In this document: positions 5,687 through 14,633 of the stretch, piece after piece | Position numbering within the stretch: the stretch's first letter is position 1 | How the letters are laid out: the number at the start of each line of letters is the position of its first letter | From: CANKJK01 sp040081715 | Lineage (GTDB): Bacteria; Acidobacteriota; Vicinamibacteria; Vicinamibacterales; UBA2999 | Assembly (NCBI GenBank): GCA_040081715.1 | Contig: JBEBFY010000016.1 | Location: 1-64,000 of the forward strand | Direction: 5' to 3' | Length of the DNA: 64,000 nucleotides | Position numbers and translations under genes: made by a program | Notes under the pieces: generated by a model | Database searches by the model: none | The model's input: the letters and a program-made list of their open reading frames with translations, nothing else | What the model was told of the DNA's origin: nothing

Positions 5687-7642
5687 TCAGGAAAGGCCCG
5701 CACCCACCCGCGTGGCTTCAGTGATTGCCGAGTACTCCAGCATCTGCGTGGTCAGGTCCTGCGGATAGCTGATCGCCACATCGACGATCGCACCCGAGGC
5801 GTCCTGCACGGGTTCGAGCCTCGGCATCACGAACCCGGTGTAGACGGGCACGTTCAGCGGAGCGACGCGCGCCTGCACCTCATCCCGCAGGGGTACACGC
5901 ACGGCGATGCCGTAGGTATCGAATAGCGTTTTCGCCGCCGCGTAGTCGCCCGTGCCCTTGATGCGCTGCACCTCGGCCAGCAGGCGCCCGCAGCCAGCCC
6001 GGAAGGCCTCCACATCAACGACGACGAAGTACGTCTTGCCATCCCGGCGGCGCTCCTCGATTGCGGACGTCTGCGCCAGCAGCCAGTGCACGATCATCTG
6101 CCGGTTGCGCAGGTGGTCCTCCTCGATCGTGGCCGCGTCGCCCACACGCCGGAGCTGCACGATCGCGTTCCTGGCATAGCCCTCGTACTCGGCACGCACG
6201 AGCTCGGCATGATCGGCGGCGTCAACCAGGCCCAGCTCGACGATCACCGGATCGGCGATGAAGTAGAGGGCCACCAGATCCGCACGCGCCTCTTCGGTAG
6301 CGGAGGCGTGTTCCTTGAGCAGCACCTGGGGCGAATCCGTGATCCCATCGGCCATTCGGCCGGATCCATGACCCACGACCTCGTGGAGATCCGTCGTCAG
6401 GTCGCCAGCCGTCGCGCTCCAGCGCTTCGATCGCGCCAGTTCGCCTTCGTCCCAGCAGAACTCCGCCCGCAGGCCCTCGTGCTGCGACCGCTCGTAGGCC
6501 GCGGCTACGTTGGCGAGCGAGACGGATTTGCTGCCGTGCTGCTCGCGGACCGACTGCTCGTTCGGCAGGTTGATGCCGACCGGCGTGATGGGCCCGGACT
6601 CACCCGTTTCGATGACCACATCGATCGCCCGCGCCGTGATGCCCGACGCCTTCGGCCGGCAGAAGCGCGCCTCCCAGGGCATGTGGTCCTCGAACCACTG
6701 GGCGTGGGCCGCGATCCGCTCGATGCGTCGGGTCTTCTCCGGGTTCACGTAATAGACCAGCGCCTCCCACGCGCCCTTGACGCCGCGCGCGTCCATGTAG
6801 ACCTCGATGAAGCCGTTGATCGTATCGACCATGGCGTCCTGGTCCCGGACCCACGCGATGTCGTAGCGCTCGCGGTCTGCCGTCTCGCCCGTCGTGTAGA
6901 ACCGGATCAGCGCCCGCAGCGCCTCGGCCGTGGCCGGGGGCGCCACTGCCACCGCGGCATCCAGGTGCTCCACGATCCGTGCGATGGCCGCACCGTACCG
7001 GCCGCCGATTCGGTAGACCTCTTCCACAAGCTGGCCGCCGCGCTTCGCCAGGAGCGAGTTGAGGGCATGGCGCTCGGCGAAGCCCTCGAGGTCCGCGGTG
7101 GTCACGCCTTCGTAGAGGTTGTTGACGCTGGCCTGGAGGATGTCCTGGCCCGCAGGCGGCGTCTTGCAGGTGACCGAGGCGTCGAAGCCGGCGTCGAAAA
7201 AGCAGGGCGAGAGGCGCTCCACCATCGCGGGTAGGGACTCGCCGGCCCGCAGAGGTAGCCGGGCACCCGCGGCAGCAGCCTGCGCGACGGCCGCGAGGAG
7301 GGCCTCGGGCGTGAGGCGCAGGACAAACTTCCTGGAGGTCAGGTTGTTATAGGGGCCGCAGTTCAGCCAGAAGAGCTTGGTGTAGCGGCGCACCTCGTCC
7401 ATGGTGGCGTCGGCAATGCCGGCCGGATGGTGCACCAGGGCCTCCAGCACGTCGCGCATCTCAAGGCCGTGGCGGTAGCGCTGGTCGTAGTAGATGTCGC
7501 GTCCTGCCAGGGCCGCCTGGTACAGGTGCCACGCCAGAACCTTCTGCGCGAGGGGCAGGCTGGCAAAGCCGTCGGCGTAGACCTGTACGACCGCAGCATC
7601 GTCGACCTGCTCCAGCAGGGCCACTCGTTCGCCGGAGGTCAT
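5687..7642 (-). CDS. Dipeptidyl-peptidase III (M49 zinc metallopeptidase)
   Basis: The protein has 651 residues and no signal peptide, so it is probably cytosolic. The M49 zinc site is explicit: HEVVGH at 420-425 (the six-residue HEXXGH form that defines the family) and EEARAD at about 450-455, which supplies the third ligand. DPP III removes dipeptides from the N-terminus of short peptides. Its ATG overlaps the stop of the upstream beta-CASP gene (ATGA, 7639-7642), and the aminotransferase follows after 8 nt, so peptide breakdown and amino-acid turnover appear to be expressed together. Confidence 0.9.
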   Translation of the reverse strand: MTSGERVALLEQVDDAAVVQVYADGFASLPLAQKVLAWHLYQAALAGRDIYYDQRYRHGLEMRDVLEALVHHPAGIADATMDEVRRYTKLFWLNCGPYNNLTSRKFVLRLTPEALLAAVAQAAAAGARLPLRAGESLPAMVERLSPCFFDAGFDASVTCKTPPAGQDILQASVNNLYEGVTTADLEGFAERHALNSLLAKRGGQLVEEVYRIGGRYGAAIARIVEHLDAAVAVAPPATAEALRALIRFYTTGETADRERYDIAWVRDQDAMVDTINGFIEVYMDARGVKGAWEALVYYVNPEKTRRIERIAAHAQWFEDHMPWEARFCRPKASGITARAIDVVIETGESGPITPVGINLPNEQSVREQHGSKSVSLANVAAAYERSQHEGLRAEFCWDEGELARSKRWSATAGDLTTDLHEVVGHGSGRMADGITDSPQVLLKEHASATEEARADLVALYFIADPVIVELGLVDAADHAELVRAEYEGYARNAIVQLRRVGDAATIEEDHLRNRQMIVHWLLAQTSAIEERRRDGKTYFVVVDVEAFRAGCGRLLAEVQRIKGTGDYAAAKTLFDTYGIAVRVPLRDEVQARVAPLNVPVYTGFVMPRLEPVQDASGAIVDVAISYPQDLTTQMLEYSAITEATRVGAGLS

Positions 7643-9018
7643 CCGAGCGAAACGGTGTCGCCGTGCGACGGCGTCTGCACGGGCCAGCCGAGTTCCTGCT
7701 GGACACGTGCCTTGAGGGCGTCCATGGGGCCCGGTTCGCCGTGCACGAGGAAGAGCTGCTTCGGCGCTGCAGGCAGCGTGTGCAGCCAGCGCATGACCTC
7801 GCCCTGATCCGCGTGTGCGGACATCGAGTTGATCTTCGCGATCCGGGCCTTGACCGGAATCATCCGCCCGTGAATCTTCACGGCGGGTGCGCCTTCGATC
7901 AGGTCGCGTCCGCGCGTGCCGCCCGCCTGGTAGCCCACGAACAGGACCGTGTCCCGTGCATCGGGGAGCGACGCCTTCAGGTGATGCAGCACCCGGCCGC
8001 CGGTGGCCATGCCGCTGGCGGAGAGGATGATGGCCACGCCCGGATCCGCCGTCAGCGCCTTGGACTGTTCGGGCGTGGACACGACCTTGAAGTGCGCGGT
8101 CGCGAACGCGCTGACGTCGCGCGAGGCTGGACGCATATCCGGGTCCAGTTCGTGGGCGCGCTTTTCGTAGAAGTCCAGCGCGTCGGCGGCCATTGGGCTG
8201 TCCACATAGACCGGCACCACCGGAATCTTCTTTTCGTCCTCGAGCCGCCGGATCCAGTAGAGCAGTTCCTCCACGCGGCCGACGGCGAAGGCCGGGATCA
8301 CGACGCGACCGCCCTTGGCGACCGTCTCGCGGATGATGACGGCAAGGCCGGCACCGTCGTCGTCAACCTCGTGCATGCGGTCGCCGTAGGTGGACTCGAC
8401 CAGCACGAAGTCAGCAGCGGGCGCGTCAACGGGGTCCGGCAGCACCGGCCGGCCGTACCGGCCGAGGTCGCCGCCGAAAAGAATACTGGGGCCGCCCGCG
8501 AGCGTCATGCGGACAAAGCTGGATCCCAGCAGGTGGCCGGCCTGGAAGAACTCCACGGTCACGCCGTTGAGGATCTCGAGCGGCTTGCCGTACCCGTGGC
8601 GGTGCATCTGGCTGAGCGCCCGGAAGGCATCAGCCTCGGTGTAGAGCGGCAGCGCCGGGTGATGCCTGGAGTAGCCGTGCTTGTTGGCCTGCCGCGCATC
8701 CTCTTCCTGGATCCGGGCCGAATCCGGCAGGATGAGTTTGGCCAGGTCGCCGGTGCCAGGTGTGCTGAAGACCCGGCCGCGGAAGCCCTGGGACACGAGA
8801 CGCGGCAGATACCCGATGTGATCCAGATGGGCGTGCGTCAGCACGATGGCGTCGATGGACTTTGCCGGCACGCTGAACGCATCCCAGTTGCGCAGCCGCA
8901 GGTCCTTGGCGCCCTGGAACATCCCGGCGTCCACGAGGACGCGGGTGCCGTTGTGTTCCACCAGATACTTCGAGCCGGTCACCGTGCGCGCAGCCCCGAG
9001 GAAGGTGAGTGTGGTCAC
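7639..9018 (-). CDS. MBL-fold beta-CASP nuclease (RNA-processing type)
   Basis: This 459-residue protein has a metallo-beta-lactamase domain followed by beta-CASP and RMMBL segments. Near the start is FLGAARTVTGSKYLVEH, then the metal motif LTHAHLDHIGYLPRL, later AGHLLGSSF and FGGDLGR, the beta-CASP VDSPMAADA, SASGMATGGRVLHHL, and MSAHADQGE near the end. Relatives are RNA endo- or exonucleases of the CPSF73/YSH1 class. I prefer the GTG at 9018. An ATG at 9060 extends the frame by 14 residues with no family match. It heads the leftward operon and is divergent from the DPP IV gene across about 60 bp. Confidence 0.87.
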   Translation of the reverse strand: MTTLTFLGAARTVTGSKYLVEHNGTRVLVDAGMFQGAKDLRLRNWDAFSVPAKSIDAIVLTHAHLDHIGYLPRLVSQGFRGRVFSTPGTGDLAKLILPDSARIQEEDARQANKHGYSRHHPALPLYTEADAFRALSQMHRHGYGKPLEILNGVTVEFFQAGHLLGSSFVRMTLAGGPSILFGGDLGRYGRPVLPDPVDAPAADFVLVESTYGDRMHEVDDDGAGLAVIIRETVAKGGRVVIPAFAVGRVEELLYWIRRLEDEKKIPVVPVYVDSPMAADALDFYEKRAHELDPDMRPASRDVSAFATAHFKVVSTPEQSKALTADPGVAIILSASGMATGGRVLHHLKASLPDARDTVLFVGYQAGGTRGRDLIEGAPAVKIHGRMIPVKARIAKINSMSAHADQGEVMRWLHTLPAAPKQLFLVHGEPGPMDALKARVQQELGWPVQTPSHGDTVSLG

Positions 9019-9077
9019 CGTGCGATTCTCGCATTGACCGGCGGTAGCGGCACGCGCCATTTAGTACAGTGCCTGCC

Positions 9078-11306
9078 GTGACCTTGAACCAGGGGCGCGC
9101 CGTGGCGCTGGCCATGGCCGTGTTCGTGCTCGGTGGGCCCGGCCTGGCCCAGCAGCCGCGCCTGACGGTGGACGCCATCTTCGACCCGGCCACGCGGGTG
9201 CGTTTCGCCGGCTCGCCACCGGCGGGCCTGGTCTGGACCGACGACACGCACTACCTGATGACCCGCACGTCCAGGCCGGGGCGAGAGTGGGTACTCGTCG
9301 ACGCGGCGTCGGGCACCACCGCGCCACTGGTGGACTCGGCACGGTTCGCGACGGCGCTCGCGGCCTTGCCGGTGGACCGCCCTGCCGACCGTCCGAGCGG
9401 CACGGGCGTGGAGCTGACCTTCAACGCGACGAGGACCGCCGCCATCTTCACCGTCGCGAGCGACCTCTACTACTACGCGCTGGCCTCATCGGCGGCCGTG
9501 CGCCTGACCCGCACGCCCGGTGCCGAGGAGGAAGCCGGCTTCAGCCCCGACGGGCGCTTTGTGGCCTTCGTCCGGAACCGGAACCTCTTCGTCGTGGACG
9601 TGGACCGGCAGCGCGAGCGGTCCCTCACCTCGGACGGCAGTTCCGTCGTCTTCAACGGCCAGCTCGACTGGGTGTACCAGGAAGAGATCTTCGGCCGCGG
9701 GAACTTCCGCGGCTACTGGTGGAGCCCGGACTCCACGCGCATTGCGTTCCTCCGGCTCGACGAACGTGCCGTGCCCGAGTACGTGGACCTGGACGACCTG
9801 CCGTATCAGCCGAGCCTGGTGCGCACCCGCTATCCCAGGGCGGGCGACCCGAACCCGACGGTGCGGCTGGGGATCGCGCTGGTCTCGGGCAAGACGGCGT
9901 GGGCCGACCTGCGCGCATATCCGCCCGAAGATCTGCTGCTGGTCGAGGCCACGTGGGCGCCTGACTCGCGTCGCGTGTTCATCCAGGTGCAGGACCGCGA
10001 ACAGCACTGGCTGAACCTGGATGCGGTGGACGCCGGCGGCGGCAAGCCCGTCACGGTGATCCGCGAGGCGTTTGGCGCCTGGGTGGAACACCACGGCAAC
10101 CCGGTGTGGCTGAAGGACGGCTCGTTTCTCTGGCTGAGCGACCGCACCGGCTTCACGCACATCTATCACTACACGGCGGACGGCACGCTGGTGCGTGCGG
10201 TCACGTCGGGGCGTTGGGACGTGCGGGCGCTTCACGGTGTTGACGCGGGCGCTGGCTGGGTCTACTTCTCAGGCGCTGAACGCAGCCCGATCGGGCGCGA
10301 CGTGTACCGCACGCGGCTCGACGGCACCGGCTTCACGCGGATCTCCAGTGCCGAGGGCACGCATCGGGCGACCTTCAACCCGACGTTCTCGCTCTATCTC
10401 GACCGCTGGAGCACTGTCACAACGCCCACCCAGCTCCGGGTGCATCGGGCCGACGGAACCGAATTGCGGGTCGTGGACGCCAACCCGAGCCCGCTACTCG
10501 CGGATTACGGCCTGGTGACGCCGGAGTTCGTGCAGGTGCGCACGCGCGACGGGTTCCCGATGGAGGCGATGCTCATCAAGCCGCCCGGCTTCGACCCGGC
10601 GAAGAAGTACCCGGTCTACCAGGACACGTACGCCGGGCCGGGGTCGCCGCAGGTGACAAACCAGTGGACGGGGCCTGAGCACCTGTTCCTCCAGTTACTC
10701 GCCCAGCAGGGCATCGTCGTCTGGGTCTGCGACAACCGCAGCGCCAGCGGCAAGGGGCTGGAGTCCCAGTGGCCGGTGCACGGGCGGCTCGGTGAGCTGG
10801 AACTGGCCGACATCGAGGACGGGCTGGCCTGGCTGAAGCAGCAGCCGTGGGCGGACCCGGCGCGCATCGCCATCGGCGGCTTCAGCTACGGCGGCTTCAT
10901 GGCCGCGTATGCGCTGACGCACAGCACGAGCTTCGCGGCCGGCGTCGTGGGGGCGCCGGTGACGGACTGGCGGCTCTACGACTCGGTCTACACCGAGCGC
11001 TACATGCGGACCCCGAAGAACAACCCGGACGGGTACAACCGGACGTCCGCCGTGGCGGCGGCCGGACAACTTCACGGCATTCCCCTCTTCATCCACGGCA
11101 TGACCGACGACAACGTGCACCTGCAGAACACCACGCAGTTCATGCACGCGCTCCAGAAGGCGGGGAAGCGCTTCGAGGTCATGTTCTATCCGGGATCACG
11201 TCACGGGGTGAACGATCCGGACCTGCACCACCACTACCGGCAATTGACGTACGATTTCCTGATGCGCATCCTCGCGCCTGTACGAGCAGATTCGGTGGCC
11301 CGATGA
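9078..11306 (+). CDS. Dipeptidyl-peptidase IV-like serine peptidase (S9B)
   Basis: This 742-residue secreted peptidase has an N-terminal signal (LAMAVFVLGGPGLAQ), a beta-propeller domain and a C-terminal alpha/beta hydrolase. The triad is readable: S603 in GGFSYGGF, D677 in MTDDNVH and H709 in GSRHGV, with spacing like mammalian DPP IV. The propeller contains the DW.YQEEIFGR segment with the paired glutamates that bind the substrate N-terminus. It should release X-Pro or X-Ala dipeptides. The GTG at 9078 follows a TACAGT box by 7 nt (leaderless pattern), with another GTG at 9069. Its stop overlaps the next start by 4 nt. Confidence 0.9.
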   Translation: MTLNQGRAVALAMAVFVLGGPGLAQQPRLTVDAIFDPATRVRFAGSPPAGLVWTDDTHYLMTRTSRPGREWVLVDAASGTTAPLVDSARFATALAALPVDRPADRPSGTGVELTFNATRTAAIFTVASDLYYYALASSAAVRLTRTPGAEEEAGFSPDGRFVAFVRNRNLFVVDVDRQRERSLTSDGSSVVFNGQLDWVYQEEIFGRGNFRGYWWSPDSTRIAFLRLDERAVPEYVDLDDLPYQPSLVRTRYPRAGDPNPTVRLGIALVSGKTAWADLRAYPPEDLLLVEATWAPDSRRVFIQVQDREQHWLNLDAVDAGGGKPVTVIREAFGAWVEHHGNPVWLKDGSFLWLSDRTGFTHIYHYTADGTLVRAVTSGRWDVRALHGVDAGAGWVYFSGAERSPIGRDVYRTRLDGTGFTRISSAEGTHRATFNPTFSLYLDRWSTVTTPTQLRVHRADGTELRVVDANPSPLLADYGLVTPEFVQVRTRDGFPMEAMLIKPPGFDPAKKYPVYQDTYAGPGSPQVTNQWTGPEHLFLQLLAQQGIVVWVCDNRSASGKGLESQWPVHGRLGELELADIEDGLAWLKQQPWADPARIAIGGFSYGGFMAAYALTHSTSFAAGVVGAPVTDWRLYDSVYTERYMRTPKNNPDGYNRTSAVAAAGQLHGIPLFIHGMTDDNVHLQNTTQFMHALQKAGKRFEVMFYPGSRHGVNDPDLHHHYRQLTYDFLMRILAPVRADSVAR

Positions 11307-12163
11307 GTCCGTTGGGGTTGGTTGAGGCCCTCACGTCAGGGGCGCCCGTCATTGCCGCCGAGCTGCGGCCGCCGCGGGCCGAACTGGACTCGCAGGCGGG
11401 CATGGACGCGTGGATCGACCTCTACCACGCGATTCGCGCCCTGACCCGTCAGGGCATCCGCGTGTGTCTCACGGACAGTGCCGTGGGCACGCAGGAGGAA
11501 AACAACCTCCGGCATCTGGTCACCAACCTCGGCCTCGACGTGCCGCGCGCGAGCATCCTGCCGTTTCTCACCAGCAAGCACTCGCTGGAGTTCTGCCTGA
11601 GCTACGCCGAGCAGACGTGGCAGCACGGGTTCCCGGCACTGGTCGTCCTTGGCGGAGACAAGGCGCTGGGCCGGCCGCGCTGCGTGGAGCACGCCTGGGA
11701 GCTGCGGCGGCAGATCCGGGCACGCGAGCCGAGGCTGGCGCTTGGTGGTTGGGCCAACCCGATGGCGGACCCCGCACGGCAGGTGGATTTCCTGCTGGCC
11801 GAGGAGTCGACCTCCGAGTTCTACCTGACGCAGATCGTGAGCCACCTCACACCGGGTCCGGTTGAGGCGTTCCTCGCCGAGTCGCGCCAGCGAGGCCTGG
11901 CGCAGCCGGGGATGTTCGGCGTCTTCTACTACCGCAGCGCCAACCCGAAGACGCTCCGCATGCTCGCGCAGTTCCTTCCCGTGCCGGTTGACGAACTCCT
12001 GCGGGAGTTTGCCGCGGGCGCCACGCCCGTGGATGTGTGCGCACGGACGCTGAGGGCCCTGATGGACATTGGCGCCCGGCACTTCTACATCAGCAACCTG
12101 CCGATCGGTCAGGCCGCGAGCACGCTGACGGCCATCCTCGAACGCGTGGGTGTGACCGCCTGA
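11303..12163 (+). CDS. Methylenetetrahydrofolate reductase-like flavoprotein
   Basis: This 286-residue protein has the overall MetF-type barrel pattern: VIAAELRPPRAELD at strand one, CLTDSAVGTQEENNLRHLV, LVVLGGDKALG in the middle, and FGVFYYRSANPKTLRML late. Folate-linked oxidoreductases of this shape reduce methylene-tetrahydrofolate with FAD. Similarity to classical MetF is moderate, so the exact reaction is open. It overlaps the DPP IV stop (ATGA) and the following methyltransferase start (TGATG), so the three are tightly coupled. A one-carbon enzyme beside a methyltransferase fits a shared methyl supply but is not proof. Confidence 0.7.
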   Translation: MSPLGLVEALTSGAPVIAAELRPPRAELDSQAGMDAWIDLYHAIRALTRQGIRVCLTDSAVGTQEENNLRHLVTNLGLDVPRASILPFLTSKHSLEFCLSYAEQTWQHGFPALVVLGGDKALGRPRCVEHAWELRRQIRAREPRLALGGWANPMADPARQVDFLLAEESTSEFYLTQIVSHLTPGPVEAFLAESRQRGLAQPGMFGVFYYRSANPKTLRMLAQFLPVPVDELLREFAAGATPVDVCARTLRALMDIGARHFYISNLPIGQAASTLTAILERVGVTA

Positions 12164-13635
12164 TGCACCCCCTCCGGCGCCTCCTGCGCGTGCTGGCCGG
12201 GCCGTTCCTCGTGTCGTCCCGCTTTGACCACCTGGTGAACCTGGTGGCCTCGCGCTTCGACAAGCTCGAGCGCGGGCCGCTGCGCACCGTGCTCGACCGT
12301 CAGCACCATCTGGACCAGCGGTTCGACGCGCTTGCACAGGAACAGGTGCGGCTGCGCCGCCTGGTCGCCGGTGAGGAACTGGATGACGACGACCGGCTCC
12401 GCGAGGCGTTCGGGTCGCCGCTGCCGGAGACCGTGGAGCCGCAGCCTGAGTCCGAGTGGGTCGACGAGCACTCGGGGTGCCCGGCGGATTCAGTCGAGCA
12501 GCTCAAGGCGTGTCCGGTCTGCGGGAGCAAGGACCGCACCGCGGTCTGCCGCTACAACAAGATGATCACGATGCCGCGGATGCCGGATGCGCCCGCGGCC
12601 GTCTACAACTACGCGCTCTGCCACCGTTGCGGCCTGGTGTACGCGTCACACCGTCCCACTGGGGCGAGGTTCCGCTGGCTGCTCGAACACTTCGAGGAGA
12701 ACCTGGGCCGGGCGCAGGCCGGTGCCCGGCGGGGCGGCAAGCTCACGCTGAGCTCCTACGATCTGGATGACGACGCGCGGGCCCACTTGCGGCGGCTCGC
12801 CTCGCAAGGGGTCTTCGTCTCGGAGGACCGCGGCCTGACGCCGAAGGAGCACCTCTGGCAGTTGCAGGCGGACCGCTTCTCGAACAGCCGCCATGTGGAG
12901 CTGCTCGGGTCGCTGCTCACGCTGAAGGCGCCGCGCGTGCTCGAGGTCCGGTCGCGGCTCGGATCCATCTCCGAGGCGCTACGCCGGCTGTACGGCGCCG
13001 AGGTTCAGGCCATGGCGATGTTCCCGAACCAGCGCTTCCTGATCGAGGAGGTCTACGGCATTCGCGCGGACGCACCGATCGACTTCGACCAATTCTCGGT
13101 GCCCTACCAGGCGCCGTTCGACCTCATCGTGGCGAATCACATGCTGACCCACGCCGTCCGACCGGGTGAGTACCTGGCCACGATGCGGGACCTCCTTGCA
13201 CCGGGTGGGCATCTCTACCTCTACAACGAGCAACTCGAGGACGAGTTCCTGCGCGACGAGAAGTCGATGTTCAACACGCTGAACGCCTTCCACATGCAGA
13301 CGTTCAACCGGCAGTCCTTCGTCCGTGTGCTGCAGGCCTCCGGCTTCGAGATCGTGCACGTGGGGCGCGATGGCCACAGCCTCTTCTGCCTGGCCAGGAA
13401 GGCCGCCGCTGGTGCTGAGAGTTCCGTGGCATGGGCGCCCATGCCCGAGGCCGAACAGCAGCAGCGGCAGTCCGCGTATCGCAAGGCCTATGAACTGTCG
13501 ATTGCGCTCCTGCCGGACTCTGCGCGTCCACGCTTTGCCGACGTGTGGGAGCGGACGCTCGAACGCGTGAAGTCCCGCGGCCTGGTCGCGCCAGACGCCC
13601 GAGGCCGCCTCCGCGTCATGCGCGCCGCGGACTGA
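12163..13635 (+). CDS. SAM-dependent methyltransferase with zinc-ribbon N-terminus
   Basis: The 490-residue protein starts with a helical segment of about 90 residues. Four cysteines that look like a zinc ribbon follow (CPVCGSKDRTAVC, CHRCGLVYAS, about 123-160). The C-terminal half is a class I methyltransferase: VLEVRSRLGSISEAL as the cofactor loop (normally DxGxGxG, here altered), FDLIVANHMLTHAVRPGEYL, LLAPGGHLYLYNEQ and GFEIVHVGRDGHSLFCLARK. C-methyltransferases acting on sugar nucleotides have a similar zinc plus methyltransferase layout. The weak glycine loop makes activity uncertain. The ATG shares a base with the previous stop, and the older frame start at 12037 would overlap the upstream gene. 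Confidence 0.72.
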   Translation: MHPLRRLLRVLAGPFLVSSRFDHLVNLVASRFDKLERGPLRTVLDRQHHLDQRFDALAQEQVRLRRLVAGEELDDDDRLREAFGSPLPETVEPQPESEWVDEHSGCPADSVEQLKACPVCGSKDRTAVCRYNKMITMPRMPDAPAAVYNYALCHRCGLVYASHRPTGARFRWLLEHFEENLGRAQAGARRGGKLTLSSYDLDDDARAHLRRLASQGVFVSEDRGLTPKEHLWQLQADRFSNSRHVELLGSLLTLKAPRVLEVRSRLGSISEALRRLYGAEVQAMAMFPNQRFLIEEVYGIRADAPIDFDQFSVPYQAPFDLIVANHMLTHAVRPGEYLATMRDLLAPGGHLYLYNEQLEDEFLRDEKSMFNTLNAFHMQTFNRQSFVRVLQASGFEIVHVGRDGHSLFCLARKAAAGAESSVAWAPMPEAEQQQRQSAYRKAYELSIALLPDSARPRFADVWERTLERVKSRGLVAPDARGRLRVMRAAD

Positions 13636-13648
13636 GCAGCGCGTTAAT

Positions 13649-14308
13649 TCAGTAGCTGAAGCTGCCGAAGAAGGCCGACCGCTTGTGCGGGTCGCTCCAC
13701 TTGGTGCCGAGCACCGAACCCATGAAGCTGTGCGAGTCGGCCGTGCCGAGGGTCGAGGTGGCCATCGAGGACAGCGGCTGGAACCACTGCATGGCGCCGC
13801 AGCTCTCGTCGTGGTCGATCTTCTTGGCCACGTTCAGCGTCGCATCGCCGGCCGCCACGGTGATGGCGTCCTTCGTGTCGGTGAACTGAATCGCCGTCGG
13901 CGTCACTGTGACCACGGTGCCGACCAGGCCCTTCGAGAGTTCGTGCGCCATGGCGACCAGGGCGATCTGCTGGACCTGCGTGGCACGCTGGTCCACGTAG
14001 ACGGCCGACTTTGTTGTGGCCTTGTTGCCGCCGATTTCCCGGATGCCCAGGTTACGGTCGCCGTTCACGGCCGCCACGACGGACAGGTTGTCGAGCGTGA
14101 CGCCGTTGAAGGTGCCCTTGTCCACCTTCCACGCGAGCACCGCCTGGCGGCCCGACGTGCCTGCCTCGGAGTTCATGATGCAGCCGCCGGCAAACACCTC
14201 GGCCGTGCGGGCCTCAAGGTAGGTGCCGCTGCCGGTGCCCCGGCCGCCGGCCGACAGGGACAGTCCCGCGATTCCGATGAGCGCCGCGACGATGGTCAGT
14301 TGCTTCAT
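13649..14308 (-). CDS. DUF1326 secreted protein
   Basis: The 219-residue protein has a signal peptide (LTIVAALIGIAGLSLSAGG) followed by the DUF1326 hallmark SGTYLEARTAEVFAGGC at 26-43, then ILAWKVDKG-like and LDNLSVVAAV strands, and a conserved late cysteine (HDESCGAMQWFQPL). The family function is unknown. Here it is exported. It lies downstream of a small Cys/His-rich gene read in the same direction (58 bp apart), and the two may act together. The last residues (SDPHKRSAFFGSFSY) keep the family's usual C-terminal aromatic pattern. Confidence 0.8.
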   Translation of the reverse strand: MKQLTIVAALIGIAGLSLSAGGRGTGSGTYLEARTAEVFAGGCIMNSEAGTSGRQAVLAWKVDKGTFNGVTLDNLSVVAAVNGDRNLGIREIGGNKATTKSAVYVDQRATQVQQIALVAMAHELSKGLVGTVVTVTPTAIQFTDTKDAITVAAGDATLNVAKKIDHDESCGAMQWFQPLSSMATSTLGTADSHSFMGSVLGTKWSDPHKRSAFFGSFSY

Positions 14309-14366
14309 GGCTCAAATCCTCTGGCGAGAAGTGTAGCAAGCCCCGGAAGGTCTGCGAATGCCTGAG

Positions 14367-14615
14367 TTACTCGCCGCCGTGCTCGTGGTCGTGTTTGCAG
14401 CAGCCGCGCCCCTGGATGCAGCAATCGGGGCGGACCGGTTGCCCGTCCGGGCCGAAGGCATGCGACGTTTCCTGGCACCAGTAGGACGCCGTGTCGTAGG
14501 GGTCGAAGAACCGCAGCGCCTGGGGGTTATCCACCGTCATCACGTACATGGACTTGTGACGGATGTGCTCACACTGGACGCCGGGAACCACCGCCGGGGA
14601 ATCAGGATGCAGCAT
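14367..14615 (-). CDS. Small Cys/His-rich protein of unknown function
   Basis: The protein has 82 residues, no signal peptide and no recognised family. It has a C-terminal metal-ligand cluster DCCIQGRGCCKHDHEHGGE with two CC pairs and three histidines, and two further cysteines (QCEHIRH, YWCQETSH). The middle reads like a stable domain (YVMTVDNPQALRFFDPYDTASYW). It is probably a metal-binding or redox protein. It lies between the molybdenum hydroxylase genes and DUF1326 on the same strand, which makes a link to either possible. The reading frame is well separated from neighbours and not a shadow of another gene. Confidence 0.6.
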   Translation of the reverse strand: MLHPDSPAVVPGVQCEHIRHKSMYVMTVDNPQALRFFDPYDTASYWCQETSHAFGPDGQPVRPDCCIQGRGCCKHDHEHGGE

Positions 14616-14633
14616 GACTGTGTCCTCTAGCCT

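Noticed and set aside
6086..7234. 382-residue plus-strand frame
   Set aside because: Reverse complement of DPP III. Its high-GC sequence keeps many frames open, and no family pattern is visible.
9034..9070. TTGACC at 9034 as the -35 box of the DPP IV promoter
   Set aside because: The spacer to TACAGT is 25 nt, too long for a sigma-70 promoter. The -10 box alone is kept as a leaderless hint.
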